Positions 42,185-54,444 are shown, counted from the first letter of the stretch. The stretch is DNA of 64,000 nucleotides from Ampelocalamus luodianensis (GCA_036346255.1 CM070620.1:57522522-57586521); one strand, 5' to 3'. The notes: generated by a model not told the origin, from the sequence alone. Program-made: numbers and translations.

Positions 42185-45100
42185 TGTAACAGCCCTAACT
42201 TAGGGTTTGTATTTCAAATGTAAAATTTTGAGGAGAAATAAAAACTTTTGTTGTCTCTTCAAATCATTTGAAAGTTTCTACAATTTTCCATAGCAATTTC
42301 AATTTGTAGAATTTAATTCTTGTGATTGGAAATTGTTGATTATCAATTCTAGCCTTCAAACTTGTGATCATCCTCTGCAATTATTTTTCCTATCATCTTG
42401 ATCATCCTATCTACCTCCTGAATTATTTCACAATTTTTAGATTTTGTTTGCTATTTCAAATGGCCAAGTCAACTCTGTTTGAAATCTGGTCAAACTCCTT
42501 GTACAGCAGCTTGTGAATTTTCTCTGGAACAATGCAGTGCATAAAAGTTCTGGCAAAATTATGCGAGGTTTTCCTCTGTCTCTAGTAGCTACCATAAAAA
42601 TTTCAGAATTTTTGGAGCTCAGAGCTACCTCTAAAAATTCCCCAAACCTTCTCTGTCTTTTAAATCAAATCTCAAATCACTGTTCTCGGGCTCGGACCCA
42701 ACCTCGGGCTCAAGTCCGACCGTGCCACTTGACTCGGTCGTGTCAACTAGCTGCACGCGCGAAGTCAATCGATCGTGACCGTCCGATGCAAATCGAGCGA
42801 TCCACGTCTTGGCGTGCAACCGACTGTCCGAATGCATACATCAATCTCACCGTCCATTTGGATCCAACGGTCGGTGCGTTCTGAACCGAGCCAAACCTCC
42901 GGTTCGCACCGCTTCGTCCGTCGCTGGCAGGTGGACCCTACCTGTCAGGTCCACCCTCGTCTTCTCCGCACCTCACCGGAGTTCGCGGCCGTGCGCGCAT
43001 GCTTGCCACGTACCTCGCCGCTGCCACCTATTTGCCCTCGTGTTTGTCCGTGGAGCATCGCCAGAGCTTCATAACCTCACCGCACTCATTCAGTCATCGT
43101 TTCGCCGCTCTCTCACCTTCTCGCCCAAATTTTCCTCTCGGCCGAGAAGAACTTCGGCGTAGCGCCGCTTCGAGCCGCCTTGAGCAGCGACCGCGCGGTC
43201 GTGTTCCTCTCGCCTCCGCCTCCATTTTGCCTATTCCGGTCCTTGGCGTCGGTGGATCACCGGGCGGTATCGTCGTCTCGCCTCGGCGATCTCGCCCCGC
43301 GAGCTTGCTAGCGTTACGGTGAGTCTCAAGCCTCGGCGTTTGGTTCCACTTGATCGCAATGCTCCACCGATGCTCACGGTGGGTTCGTTTACGTCTTTGG
43401 TGCATCGTGGAAGCCGTGCGACCGATTTTTCTCGAGCTCGGTGTTTCGTCGCGTGGTGATTCCGGCCGTCTCGAACCTCCTTCGTCGCCATCATCTTGTG
43501 CTTATTGTTCACGGGATCAAGGCGAGCTGTGGCGCATCTTCGAGGTCTTCGAAGCCCGTGGCGTCTTCTCCGCGAGCACCGCATCTTCTTCTCCGCCTCC
43601 GTTCGCGCCACCGCCGCCCGGCGTTCCGTGACTCGGCGTCACCGCTATCGAGTTCGCGAGGTCCTTGCGAACCCGAAGGTACCACTCACTCGTCTTGAAA
43701 CCCACTGGTTAGCAAGATCACTGCGCGCCGCACGCTGCGTGCAGTGCTCGCCGGTGAACCGCCGGTGAAGATTAGTTTAACTCTAATCATGTCTTCTTTG
43801 AGTCTCTGATTTGTGGGCCCTCTCTGGATTCGATATTTGCGGCAACCACGAGGCGATCCTCCATGACATATTGAGCAACGACATCGTGCAAGCGGTTTGA
43901 TCATGTTTAATCCCGGTATTTTAAAGATTAATATTTTGTTTCAAATTGTATGTATGCATTGCTTAATTTGTGTTAAATTGATTAGTTAAATCCGTAGTTG
44001 CATATCCTGTAGACAAAATATTGATCTCTACTACCGAGCCTAGGTTATTTGTTGTGATTAGAGTCATTGGATGATCTCTTGTCACTTAGTAGATCCGGGT
44101 CAATTGCTTAGACATGCTTAGCTATCGGTAGAAACTGGGCGGTTATCGACTTTAGTCGGTAACCTTGATCACACAAAATTTACTACAACTGTATGTTTTA
44201 GCATATCTGCTATGTTTAATTGCAAAACTAAAAATGAAAACAAAAATGATTTGGACGCGGGCACAATGGTAAGATTGGTGTGATCTTTTGGGTGTGACTG
44301 GAAAGGTGCCCGGGTCAATTAAGGACCGAACATCTTGTGAGTGAATTTTTATCCAGGCATTTCGGCGTGCTAACCACACTAGAGTATATGGGACCTCTCT
44401 TGACCTAGTACTTTGGCGTGTATTGGCTCCGGGTCGCAGGAGGTCGCAGGAGGGATGGAGGTGGGAGCATGGTAGTTGTCCGAAAAGCTTTATCCTGAGT
44501 GGGTAGTTGTCTTTTCGGCTTTACCATGTAAGCGTATGGTGTTTCTACCCATACGAGCGGCTCGGGTTGATACACAATATTGGAAACAGTCTCGTAGGAC
44601 TTAGTTTGTGCTGCATACCTTCGGAAGTGTGCTTTGGCTTAAAGGCGGTCTGAGGTGTGGGTACAGTGGTACACCCCTGCAGGGTTAAAACTATTCGAAT
44701 AGCCTCGTCCTAGGTGATGGACACGCTTGGGTAAGCTTTTCAAGAGTTAGACTACAACATTTAAATTAAAACTTCTTTGGGTGGTACAGTGCAGGGATTA
44801 GTGTTATATTGTGGTGACTATTGGGATAGTCACTTCTAGGTGGTTTCTTGTATCTATCTTTATTTGTGATTATTTCAACAATAAAAATGAATTGCAAACT
44901 TGCCTTTAAACCGTATTACATTATTGCAAAGAAAGTTGGCTTTATGCAAATGAAACATATGACCTCCACCAAATAAGCTTTGCATGTAGCATATGAGCAG
45001 TGCGCTAGTTCACACGTCTGTCTTGCGGTACAAAGACAATCTTTGTACTCGGTGCTTTGCTTAATGTTTTGTTGCAGAGGAAGAAGGTGAGCCTCGGGGC

Positions 45101-45488
45101 CTCACTTGAGTCAGCTGTCTTTGTCGCTTCGTGGGTGGCGACTAGTCTTGGCGGTCGGTCGGATGCCTTGTGGGTTGAAGGCACACGATTGGCTTTGTTT
45201 ATAGCCATCTTATGGCGCTTTTGCTTCCGCTGTCTTTCTGTTGTTATTTGTGTATCTTGTGGCCAGTCGGCCATTGTCTGTAATATTGTTACTATTTGTT
45301 TATCTTCCGTTGTAGTGTAATGTTTGGACTCTATGTTTTGAATGGAGTTGATGTCTAATTTTGTAACGAGGTGTGTATACTGCTTTCTGGGAAGTATACG
45401 TATCTCGAGGATCAGTTTATTCGATTTGTGATGCTAGGACCAGGCGGTTGGTTAAGCATTACAAGCCAAATAAACTGGGGTCCTCACA
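42185..45488 (+). repeat. Element L 5' LTR (3304 bp)
   Basis: It runs from TGTAACAGCC to TCCTCACA. GC-rich block 42680-43760; the junction lacking the intron-like block is at 43826/43827. Conserved hairpins are at 44533-44555 and 44814-44833 and near 45028-45048. It differs from the 3' LTR by many small indels and substitutions. Confidence 0.93.
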
Positions 45489-45492
45489 AAGT

Positions 45493-45505
45493 TGGTATCA
45501 GAGCC
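45493..45505 (+). other. Element L primer binding site
   Basis: TGGTATCAGAGCC, four bases after the LTR. Confidence 0.92.
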
Positions 45506-45909
45506 ATTCTGACCGTAGTAACCCAAGCATAGTCGTCCTTAGGGTATTTTGAAAGTCTTATTTTCAAGTTATAAAAAGGTTTATGAAAACCTAGGCAGAT
45601 TCTCAGATTTTATTCCTTACCTATCTTAGCTTTCTACTCTCATCTTACTCTAATTTAAGTTTTGAAACTTGGTTTCTCTCTTCACCTTTCAAAAGATAGT
45701 TACTACCGGTAGAATCAGTCTTTGGGAGAACCATAGAGAATCAGTCTAATTAAAATTTGTGGGAGCATAAGGGTAAGATGTAAAGGGAGTAGTTATGTGT
45801 CGATTTTTCTTTGGTCGAACTTTATCTGCCTTGTGTTTGTTTCTTTGCTTTCATGAATTTTGGCTTTCTTGCTCTTAAATTTGTTGCTAACTTGTCTTAG
45901 TAAAACAGG
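45506..45909 (+). other. Element L leader
   Basis: 404 bases without a gene, similar to the leaders of B and K. It is shorter than that of B (748 bases), which has an extra middle part. Confidence 0.7.
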
Positions 45910-46978
45910 ATGGCCGGAGAAGCAGCGTGGCGGTCAAGAGTTGGTCATGATGAGAGCTTCCCCTCCTCCGACCATGGTTGAGGTTCTCGCTCGGATCGAG
46001 CGAAACCGCATGGACCGACAGCGCATCTTAGAGGTTATTGCTAGGAATACCTCCACTCTCGCGGTGGTGGCGGCCACGGACTCGCGGGGACTTGCGAGTT
46101 CCTCCGTACACAACCGCCGACTTTCTCCGCTCACGAGGACCCTCTCGATGCGGACGATTGGCTGCGCATGGTTGGCGAAGCTCAACATAGCTGATGCGAG
46201 CGCAGGACAAGGCACTTTTCGCGCCCCACCGGCTTGAGGGCACGGCACTCTCATGGTGGGAGAACTATCTCGCCATGCACCCGCGGGCCATGTGGTCGCG
46301 TGGGAGGAGTTCGGTCGACTTTTCGTCGGGCCCACATCCCGGATGGCACGATGAAGCTGAAGAAAAGGAGTTCCTCGCGCTCAAGCAAGGGCGCAAATCG
46401 TGACGGAGTACCTTTACGAGTTCAATCATCCGGCTCGTTATGCTCGGGTGAGGTGGCCTCGGATGAGGCTAGCAGAGAAATTTATGGATGGCTTGTCCGA
46501 GGAGCTGCAGGACAAGCTATCTATTGTGGACTTCTCGGACTTTCGTGCCTTGGTAGATAAGGCCATTGTTGCGAGCATAAGGCAAAGCGCTGGCGAGTCC
46601 ATAGCGCAAATGGGAGCGCGATCGGTCTACTCACACCACCTCGTTCGTCCTCGGTGGGCGGCACGATGGCCCGTTCTTTTGCTCCACCGCGCGAGACCAT
46701 CTACACCAGCTCCTCGCCCACCGCAGCCGTGAGCCAGCCACGTGCGCTGCGATCCAGCAGCGAGCGGTCTCCGCAATCCGCGGCGAGGTTACTTGTTTCG
46801 TTGCCACAACAAGGGCCATTATGCGAATGCTCGCCTCGAGTGTTGCGGTAGCCCCGTCCTAATGGAGGGCGCGGCGGGAGTGGTCATCCACCGACGAGAA
46901 GATGATCCGAAGCCCGAGTGCGGCGCGGTCGAGTCAACCACCTTTCACCGAGGAGGCTCGGAGGCGCGGATGTCGTGA
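45910..46978 (+). pseudogene. gag: Element L gag, frameshifted
   Basis: The ATG at 45910 (ATGGCCGGAGAAG) matches the B start. Shifted frames then give PPPTMVEVLARIERNRMDRQ (45970-46030), the gag core EFLALKQGRKS and GLSEELQDKLSIVDFSDFRA (46490-46550), and the knuckle remnant CHNKGHYANA (46803-46835), where the first CxxC is broken by a missing base. Total length and order agree with B. Confidence 0.82.
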
Positions 46979-47330
46979 TGGGTACACTTCTTGTTAACTC
47001 GCCCTGCTGCGGTATTATTTGATTACGGAGCATCGTATTCTTTTATTTCAAGATCATTTGCTGCTGCTAGTGGTCTTCTTTGTGTTCCTTTGGGGATTCC
47101 TTTACTCATTCGCTCTCGGGTTCGGAAATGAGAGCGATATGGAATGCGCGGTGTTCTATTGAGGTCAAAGGGTAGGATTTTGGCAAATCTTATTACGCTC
47201 GATTCGGCAAGTCGGATGTGATTCTTGGCATGGATTGGTTGTCCCAACACTTGGGGCGATCGATTGTGCCGGAAGATTGTTTATCTCACCACCCTTCAGA
47301 GCGGCGGGTCGGATTTTCGCGCGGCTTGTA
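46979..47330 (+). pseudogene. Element L protease, damaged
   Basis: GTLLVNSP and VILGMDWLSQHLG (about 47219-47257) are visible in different frames. The active-site DSG region near 47020-47040 is frameshifted (TATTATTTGATTACGG). Confidence 0.75.
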
Positions 47331-48330
47331 GGGCCACATCTATGTGCATTAGAGACAAAGCCAGCCTTGCAGATTCAGGGTGTTCCCATAGTATCTGACT
47401 TTGAGGATGTTTTTCCTGAAGACTTGCCCGGGATGCCTCCGGTTCGAGACCTGGAGTTTGTCATCGAGTTGCTGCCCGGTACCGCCCCGATTTCGAAGGC
47501 GCCGTATCGAATGCCTCCCAATGAGCTAGAAGAATTGAAGAAGCAGCTTGGTGAGCTCCAAGCAAAGGGTTTCATCCGTCCCAGTTCATCTCCTTGGGGT
47601 TGTCCGGTGATCTTTGTGAAGAAGAAGGACAAGACTTTGCGCATGTGTGTTGATTACCGTCCTCTCAATGAGGTGACGGTAAAGAACAAATATCCTCTGC
47701 CTCGCATTGATGATCTTTTTGACCGCTTGTGCGGAGCTCGGTGTTCTCAAGATTGATGCGAGATCGGGCTATCATCAAGTCGGATCGGTGAGGATATTCC
47801 AAAGACGGCTTTCACTACTCGTTATGGCCTGTACGAGTACACCGTCATGTCTTTCGGTTTGACCAATGCTCCAGCGTTGTTCATGAACCTTATGAATTCC
47901 GTATTCATGGAATATTTGGACAAATTTGTGGTGGTTTTTATTGATGACATTCTTATCTATTCCAAGACTGAAGTAGAGCATGCTGAGCATCTGAAGATTG
48001 TTTTGGGCAAGTTGCGGGAGCATCAGCTGTATGCAAAGTTCAAAGAAATGTGAGTTACGGTTGAAGGAAGTGGCATTTTGGGCCATGTTCTTTCATTTGA
48101 GGCATAGCTGTAGATCCCGGCAAAGTCGCGATGTTCTATCTTGAGGCCAGCCAAGTCGAGTCAACGATGTGCGGAGTTTTCTTGGTTTAGTCGGCTACTA
48201 TCGCCGCTTTATCGAGAACTTCTCCAAGATCGCAGTCGATGACCGAATTGCTTAAGAAGGACAAGAAGTTTGTATGGTCCTCGCTTGTGATGAGAGCTTT
48301 CGGGAGCTCAAACAGCGATTGACTTCACTC
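47331..48330 (+). pseudogene. Element L reverse transcriptase, frameshifted
   Basis: The frame 47235-47756 contains the protease/RT linker and RT fingers: FEDVFPEDLPGMPPVRDLEF, KKQLGELQAKGFIRPSSSPW, MCVDYRPLNEVTVKNKYPLP. A frameshift follows at about 47745. The frame 47847-48053 has FGLTNAPALFMNLMN and VVVFIDDILIYSK. The connection (GYYRRFIENFSKIA) follows out of frame at 48190-48235. Confidence 0.87.
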
Positions 48331-48571
48331 AGTCCTTACTCTTCCCGATATCCACAAGAGCTTCGATATTTATTGCGATGCCTCTCGTCGGGGACTCGGA
48401 TGTGTTCTTATGCGGGAAGGCAAAGCGGTTGCCTATGCATCTAGGCGGTGAGGCCTCATGAGCTCAATTATCCCACCCATGATTTAGAGCTTGCTGCAGA
48501 GTTCATGCACTCAAGATTTGGCGGCATTACTTGATCGGAAACCATTGTGAGGTGTATTCGATCACAAGAGT
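48331..48571 (+). pseudogene. Element L RNase H, N-terminal part, frameshifted
   Basis: Shifted pieces YCDASRRGLGCVLM (about 48370-48415) and YPTHDLEL (48468-48491) carry the first aspartate and the glutamate. A missing base around 48450 and another near 48556 break the frame before DHKSL. Confidence 0.78.
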
Positions 48572-49477
48572 TTGAAATACTTGTTCACTCAGCCAGATCT
48601 GAACCTCAGGCAGAGGAGATGGCTAGAATTGATCAAAGATTATGACATGGGTATTCAGTATCACCCTGGCAAGGCCAATGTGGTTGCTGATGCACTTAGT
48701 CGAAAGGCGTATTGCAATACTTTGATGATCCAAGAGCAGCAACCTGCACTGCTTGCAGAATTTCAGCGTCTCAACTTGGGTTTGGTTGAGCATGGTTCCC
48801 TTGCTGCCTTGGTTGTGCAACCAACCTTGGTGGATCAGATCAAGGCAGCACAACAATCAGATGATGGCGTGGGTAAAATCAAGCAGAACATCAGGGATGG
48901 TTCAGCCAAGTGTTTCACAGAAGATGAACACGGTGTTGTATGGTTTGGGCAGCGTCTCGTGGTCCCAAAGATCCCCGAGTTGCGGGATTTGATCCTTCAG
49001 GAAGCCCATGATTCGCCTTTGTCCATCCATCCCGGGGCTACCAAGATGTACCAAGATCTGCGTCAGAGATTCTGGTGGACTCGCATGAAGCGCGAGATTG
49101 CCAGGTTCGTTGCCAGATGCGATGTATGTTGTCGTGTTAAGGCCGAGCATCGGCGTCGGCAGTCTCCTCCATCCCTTGCCTATACCGAGTGGAAGTGGGA
49201 TTACGCAGGCATGGATTTTATCAGTACGCCCGCACTCCCCGAGGAAGGGCGCTATCGGGTTGTTATCGATCGATTGACGAAGGTAGCGCACTTCTCGCCG
49301 ATTTACCACTCGGTGTCGATCGATTGGCGATCTCTATATCTCCGCATTGTGAGCTTGCATGGTGTGCCACGAACGATTGTGTCGATCGTGGCTCTCTTTT
49401 CACTTCGGCTATGGCACGTTTACGAGAAGCCATGGGGACCCGTCTTTCTTTCAATTTCGACCTATCATCCTCGGTGA
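48572..49477 (+). CDS. Element L RNase H end and integrase N-terminal half, open frame
   Basis: 301 codons. It begins inside RNase H (KYLFTQPDLNLRQRRW ... DALSRK), then the linker, then the integrase zinc domain with HDSPLSIHPG and CDVC intact. The core starts with the first catalytic aspartate (VVIDRL). The second should be SDRGSLF, but the frame reads SIVALFS after a lost base near 49384, and the rest is out of frame. Confidence 0.85.
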   Translation: MKYLFTQPDLNLRQRRWLELIKDYDMGIQYHPGKANVVADALSRKAYCNTLMIQEQQPALLAEFQRLNLGLVEHGSLAALVVQPTLVDQIKAAQQSDDGVGKIKQNIRDGSAKCFTEDEHGVVWFGQRLVVPKIPELRDLILQEAHDSPLSIHPGATKMYQDLRQRFWWTRMKREIARFVARCDVCCRVKAEHRRRQSPPSLAYTEWKWDYAGMDFISTPALPEEGRYRVVIDRLTKVAHFSPIYHSVSIDWRSLYLRIVSLHGVPRTIVSIVALFSLRLWHVYEKPWGPVFLSISTYHPR

Positions 49478-50234
49478 TCGATGGTCGACGGAGCGGTCAA
49501 CCAAGTTCTTGAAGATATGCTCGTGCTTGTGTTCTTTCCTATGGGAAGAATTGGGAGAAGTGTCTACCGCTTGCGAAGTTCTCCTACAACAACGACTTCG
49601 AGCTAGTCTCGGTATGGCACCGTTTGGGGCTTTGTATGGGGCGCCGCAGAACCCGTTGAACTGGTGGCGGTGAAAGGCGGTTCTTTGGCGAATTCCATCA
49701 ATGAGGCGGAAAGTCAAGTGCGATTGATTCGTGAGCACTTGCGCGTGCTTCGATCGAGCGGAAGAGCTATGCGGTCGGCGTCGCCGTGAGTGAGTTTCAC
49801 CAACGACTTTGTGTATCTCAAAGTCTCACCTCGAAAGGTCATCGTCGCCGGCGTCAAGGGCAAATTGGCTCCTCGGTATGTCCGGACCCTACCGCATCAT
49901 CGATAGAGTGGGGCTGTTGCTTACAAGTTAGACTTGCGGCTACACTTGAGGGGTGCATGATGTTTTCCATGTGTCGCAATTGAAGAAGTGCCTCCGTGTT
50001 CGGTTGAGGAAACACCATTGGAAAATATCGATGTGCGGGAAGATACGTCTTTATCGTGAGCGTCCGTTCGTATCCTCGAAGAAGTGAGCAGAACAAGGAA
50101 CGGGTGATCAAGTTCCTTAAAGTTCGAGTGGTCGAACCACTCCGAGGATGAAGCCACTTGGGAGCGGGAGGATCGTCTCCAGCAGACATTACGTCCTTCT
50201 CCTCCCGATGATCGAATCTCGGGTCGAGATTCCT
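49478..50234 (+). pseudogene. Element L integrase C-terminal half and chromodomain, frameshifted
   Basis: Short pieces in changing frames match B: ASLGMAPFGALYG (about 49600-49640), the GPY/F module (GKLAPRYV-like, 49858-49885), HVSQLKKCL (49968-49996) and the chromodomain (IKFLKV and WSNHSEDEATWERED, 50107-50172). More than eight indels are present. Compare the unbroken version in B. Confidence 0.82.
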
Positions 50235-50250
50235 ATAAGGGGGGGAGATT
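50235..50250 (+). other. Element L polypurine tract
   Basis: ATAAGGGGGGGAGATT directly before the 3' LTR. Confidence 0.9.
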
Positions 50251-53200
50251 TGTAACAGCCCTAACTTAGGGTTTGTATTTCAAATGTAAAATTTTGAGGA
50301 GAAATAAAAACTTTTGTTGTCTCTTCAAATCATTTGAAAGTTTCTACAATTTTCCATAGCAATTTCCAATTTGTAGAATTTAATTCTTGTGATTGGAAAT
50401 TGTTGATTATCATATTCTAGCCTTCAAACTTGTGATCATCCTCTGCAATTATTTTTCCTATCATCTTGATCATCCTATCTACCTCCCTGAATTATTTCAC
50501 AATTTTTAGATTTTGTTTGCTATTTCAAATGGCCAAGTCAACTCTGTTTGAAATCTGGTCAAACTCCTTGTACAGCAGCTTGTGAATTTTCTCTGGAACA
50601 ATGCAGTGCATAAAAAGTTCTGGAAAAATTATGCGAGGTTGTCCTCTGTCTCTAGTAGCTACCATAAAAATTTCAGAATTTTTGGAGCTCAGGAGCTACC
50701 TCTAAAAATTCCCCAAACCTTCTCTGTCTTTTAAATCAAATCACGAAATCATCGTTCCTCGGGCTCGGACCCAACCTCGAGTTCAAGTCCGACTGTGCCA
50801 CTTGACTCGGTCGCGTCAACTAGCTGCACGCGAGTCAATCGATCGTGACCGTCCGATGCAAATCGAGCGATCCACGTCTTGCGCGTGCAACCGACTGTCC
50901 GAATGCATACATCAATCTCGGCCGTCCATTTCAGATCCAGCGGTCGGTGCGTTACGAACCGAAGCTAAACCTCCGGTTCGCACCGCCGTCGTCGTTGGCG
51001 GTGGACCCTACCTGTCGAGTCCACTCGTCTTCTCCGCACCTCACCGGAGTTCGCGTCAGGCGCGCATGCTTGCCACGTACCGCGCCGCCACCTATTTGCC
51101 CTCGTGTACGTCCGTGGAGCATCGCGAGCTTCATAACCTCACCGCACTCATTCGGATCATCGTTTCTTCGCTCTCTCACCTTCTCGCCCAAATTTTCCTC
51201 TCGGCGGAGAAGAACTTCGAGCGTAGCGCCGCCGTTCCCGAGCGCCCTTGAGCAGCGCCGCCGGATCGTGTTCCTCTCGCCTCGCCGCCTCCATTTTGCC
51301 TATTCGGGTCCTTGGCGTCCGTGGATCACCGGGCGGTATCGTCGTCTCGCCTCCGGCGATCTCGCCCCGCGAGCTTGCTAGCGTTACGGTGAGTCTCAAG
51401 CCTCGGCGTTTGGTTCCACTTGATCGCAATGCTCCACCGATGCTCACGGTGGGTTCGTTTACGTCTTTGGTGCATCGTGGAAGCCGTGCGACCGATTTTT
51501 CTCGAGCTCGGTGTTTCGTCGCCGTGGTGATTCCGCCGTCTCGAACCTCCTTCGTCGCCATCATCTTGTGCTTATTGTTCTGGGATCAAGGCGGAGCGTG
51601 GCGCATCTTCCGGTCTTCGGCCCGTAGCGTCTTCTCCGCGAGCACCGCATCTTCTTCTCCGCCTCGATTCGCGCCGCCTCGCCGCGGCATTCCGTGACTC
51701 GCGTCACCGTCTATCGAAGTTCGCGAGGTCCTTGCGAACCGAAGGTACCACTCACTCGTCTTGAAACCCATCGGTTAGCAAGATCACTGCGCGCCGCACC
51801 GCGCGTGCGGTGCTCGCCGGTGAACCGCGGTGAAGATTAGTTTAACTCTAATCATGTCTTCTTTGAGTCTCGATTTGTGGGCCCTCTCGGATTCGATATT
51901 TGCGGCAACCCCGAGGACGATCCTCCGCAAACATATTGAGCAACGACATCGAGCAAGCGGTTTGATCATGTTTAATCCGGTATTTTAAAGATTAATATTT
52001 TGTTTGGTGTATGTATGCATTGCTTAATTTGTGTTAAATTGATTAGTTAAATCCGTATTTGCATATCCTGTAGACAAAATATTGATCTCTACTACTGAGC
52101 CTAGGTTATTTCTTTGTGATTAGAGGTTGGATGATCTCTTGTCACTTAGTAGATCCGGTCAATTTGCTTAGACATGCTTAGCTATCGGTAGAATCAAGCG
52201 GTTATCGACTTTAGTCGGTAACCTTGATCACACAAAATTTACTACAATCAGTATGTTTTAGCATATCCGCTATGTTTAATTGCAAAACTAAAAATGAAAA
52301 CAAAAATGATTTGGACGCGCACAATGGTAAGATTGGTGTGATCTTTTGGGTGTATTTGGAAAGGTGCAAGGTCAATTAAGGACCGAACATCTTGTGAGTG
52401 AATTTTTATCCAGCATTTCGCGTGCTAACCACACTAGAGTATATGGGACCTCTCTTGACCTAGTACTTTGGCGTGTATTGGCTCCGGTCGCAGGAGGTCG
52501 CGGGAGGGATGGAGGTGGGAGCATGGTAGTTGTCAGAAAAGCTTTATCTGAGTGGGTAGTTGTCTTTCGGCTTTACCATGTAGCGTATGGTGTTTCTACC
52601 CATCTGAGCGGCTCGGGTTGATACACAATATTGGAAACAGTCTCGTAGGACTTAGTTGTGCAAGCATACCTTGGAAGTGTGCTTTGGCTTAAAGGCGATG
52701 CGAGGTGTGGTACAGATGGTACACCCTGCAGGTTAAAACTATTCGAATAGCCTCGCCCTAGGTGATGGACACGCTTGGGTAAGCTTTTCAAGAGTTAGAC
52801 TACAACATTTAAATTAAAACTTCTTTGGGTGAGTGCAGTGCAGGGATTAGGTGCTATATTGTGGTGACTATTGGGATAGTCACTTCTAGGTGGTTTCTTG
52901 TATCTATCTTTATTTCGTGATTATTTCAACAATAAAAATGAATTGCAAACTTGCCTTTAAACTGTATTACATTATTGCAAAGAAAGTTGGCTTTATGCAA
53001 ATGAAACATATGACCTCCACCAAATAAGCTGCATGTAGCATATGAACAGTGCGCTAGTTCACACGTCGAGTCTTGCGGGTACAAAGACAATCTTTGTACT
53101 CAGTGCTTTGCTTAATGTTTTTGTTGCAGAGGAAGAAGGTGAGCCTCGGGGCCTCACTTACGTGAGTCAGGTCGCCGTGGGTGACGACTAGTCTTGGCGG

Positions 53201-53528
53201 TCCGGTCGGATGCCTTGTGGGTTGAAGGCACGCGATTGGCTTTGTTTATAGCCATCTTATGGCGCTTTTGCTTCCATTGTCTTTCGTTGTTATTTGTGTA
53301 TCTTGTGGCGATCGGCCATTGTCCATAATATTGTTACTATTTGTTTATCTTCCGTTGTAGTGTAATGTTTGGACTCTATGTTTTGAATGGAGTTGATGTC
53401 TAATTTGTAACGAGTGTGTATATCTTTTCGGGAAGTATCGTATCTCGAGGATCAGTTTATTCGATTTGTGATGCTAGGACCAGGCGGTTGGTTAAGCATT
53501 ACAAGCCAAATAAACTGGGGTCCTCACA
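50251..53528 (+). repeat. Element L 3' LTR (3278 bp)
   Basis: It runs from TGTAACAGCC to TCCTCACA. It has the same missing block as the 5' LTR (junction 51889/51890), so the loss predates or accompanied this insertion. Hairpin GTACAAAGA/TCTTTGTAC at 53079-53099. Confidence 0.93.
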
Positions 53529-53533
53529 CCCAC
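53529..53533 (+). repeat. Right TSD of element L
   Basis: CCCAC, the partner of 42180-42184. Confidence 0.9.
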
Positions 53534-54444
53534 TCACCGCTGATCTGGAAGTAAAAGATGATTGTGGCCTTGTGGTTCTGGACTTGAAGGAATTCTGCTG
53601 GCCCTTGAACTTCTTGGAAACCGGCTTCAGAAATGACCCACTTCCTCCTCCAATATTCTTCTTCTGGCTGCCACTAGCCCCATCCTGGACCATGGTACCT
53701 CCTGTACCTGGTAGATCCTCCCCAAGCTGCATCTCTAGCTCCATGCCCCTGGCTTGCTCTACCAGGGAGCTAAAATCACGCAATTCAAGCGCTCCCAAAA
53801 CCTGACGGAATTCCTGCCTGAGCCCCCTACGAAACCTCTTAGCCTTTTCTGCCTCATCTGTAGCCACTGCCGGTACAAAGCGGATCAGATTGTTAAAACC
53901 CGCTTCATATTCCGACACCGTCATCTTACCCTGCTTGTAGCTCTGCAGTGAGACTTCCATCCTCTCCATAAATGATGCTGGATAAAACCTCCTCCGAAAC
54001 TGTTCCACAAACAACTCCCATGTAACAGGCCATGTGCGCAGATCCTAGCCGTCAAGACTCCTCCCACGGATGTCCGCTGCCCTTAAGGTGAAATGCCACA
54101 AAGCGTGCCTCACCTCGCAGACGACATCCCCAAAGCACCAAAGTGCCTCTCCATGTGACGTGACGGCTGGCGCATCCACTGGAGTGCCCAATCCATCAAA
54201 GGTATCAAGGCGCAGGGCGTTCCACTGATGCAATCCCATAGTAACTGCCGCGGGTACCACCGCGGGGGCCACCAATGGGACATCAACCGGAACAACTGGA
54301 GGAGCTTGATCCCCGAGAGCTGCTGAAGCAACCTCTTCCTCGACCTCGCAGACTTGCTTCACCACTCTGCACTCGAACTTCGGCGGGGCATTGCTGGCCT
54401 CGCCGGCACCGCCAGGCCACGACCACGACCTCGCCTCTTGCCAT
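53534..54444 (-). pseudogene. gag: Element I gag N-terminal part
   Basis: On the minus strand the start codon is at 54444 (ATGGCAAGAGG), followed by an Arg/Gly-rich start and a linker rich in Pro, Val and Ala (54045-54365). The frame ending at 54014 carries the retrotransposon gag domain: FVEQFRRRFYPASFMERM, LQSYKQGKMTVSEYEAGF, RFRRGLRQEFRQVL. Frames shift at about 54040 and 54370. The frame reads into L at 53533, where the insertion splits gag; the zinc knuckle is at 42052-42093. Confidence 0.87.

Larger units (their letters stand above)
42185..53528 (+). mobile_element. Element L: complete Tekay/Del-like chromovirus, family 1
   Basis: An 11,344-bp element with both LTRs (3304 and 3278 bp), primer site, gag, pol, purine tract and a perfect TSD CCCAC. 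It lies in the gag of I in the opposite orientation. Its LTRs are about 0.8 kb shorter than those of A and K because one block is missing (see the intron finding). Coding frames carry many 1-3 base indels. Confidence 0.94.
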
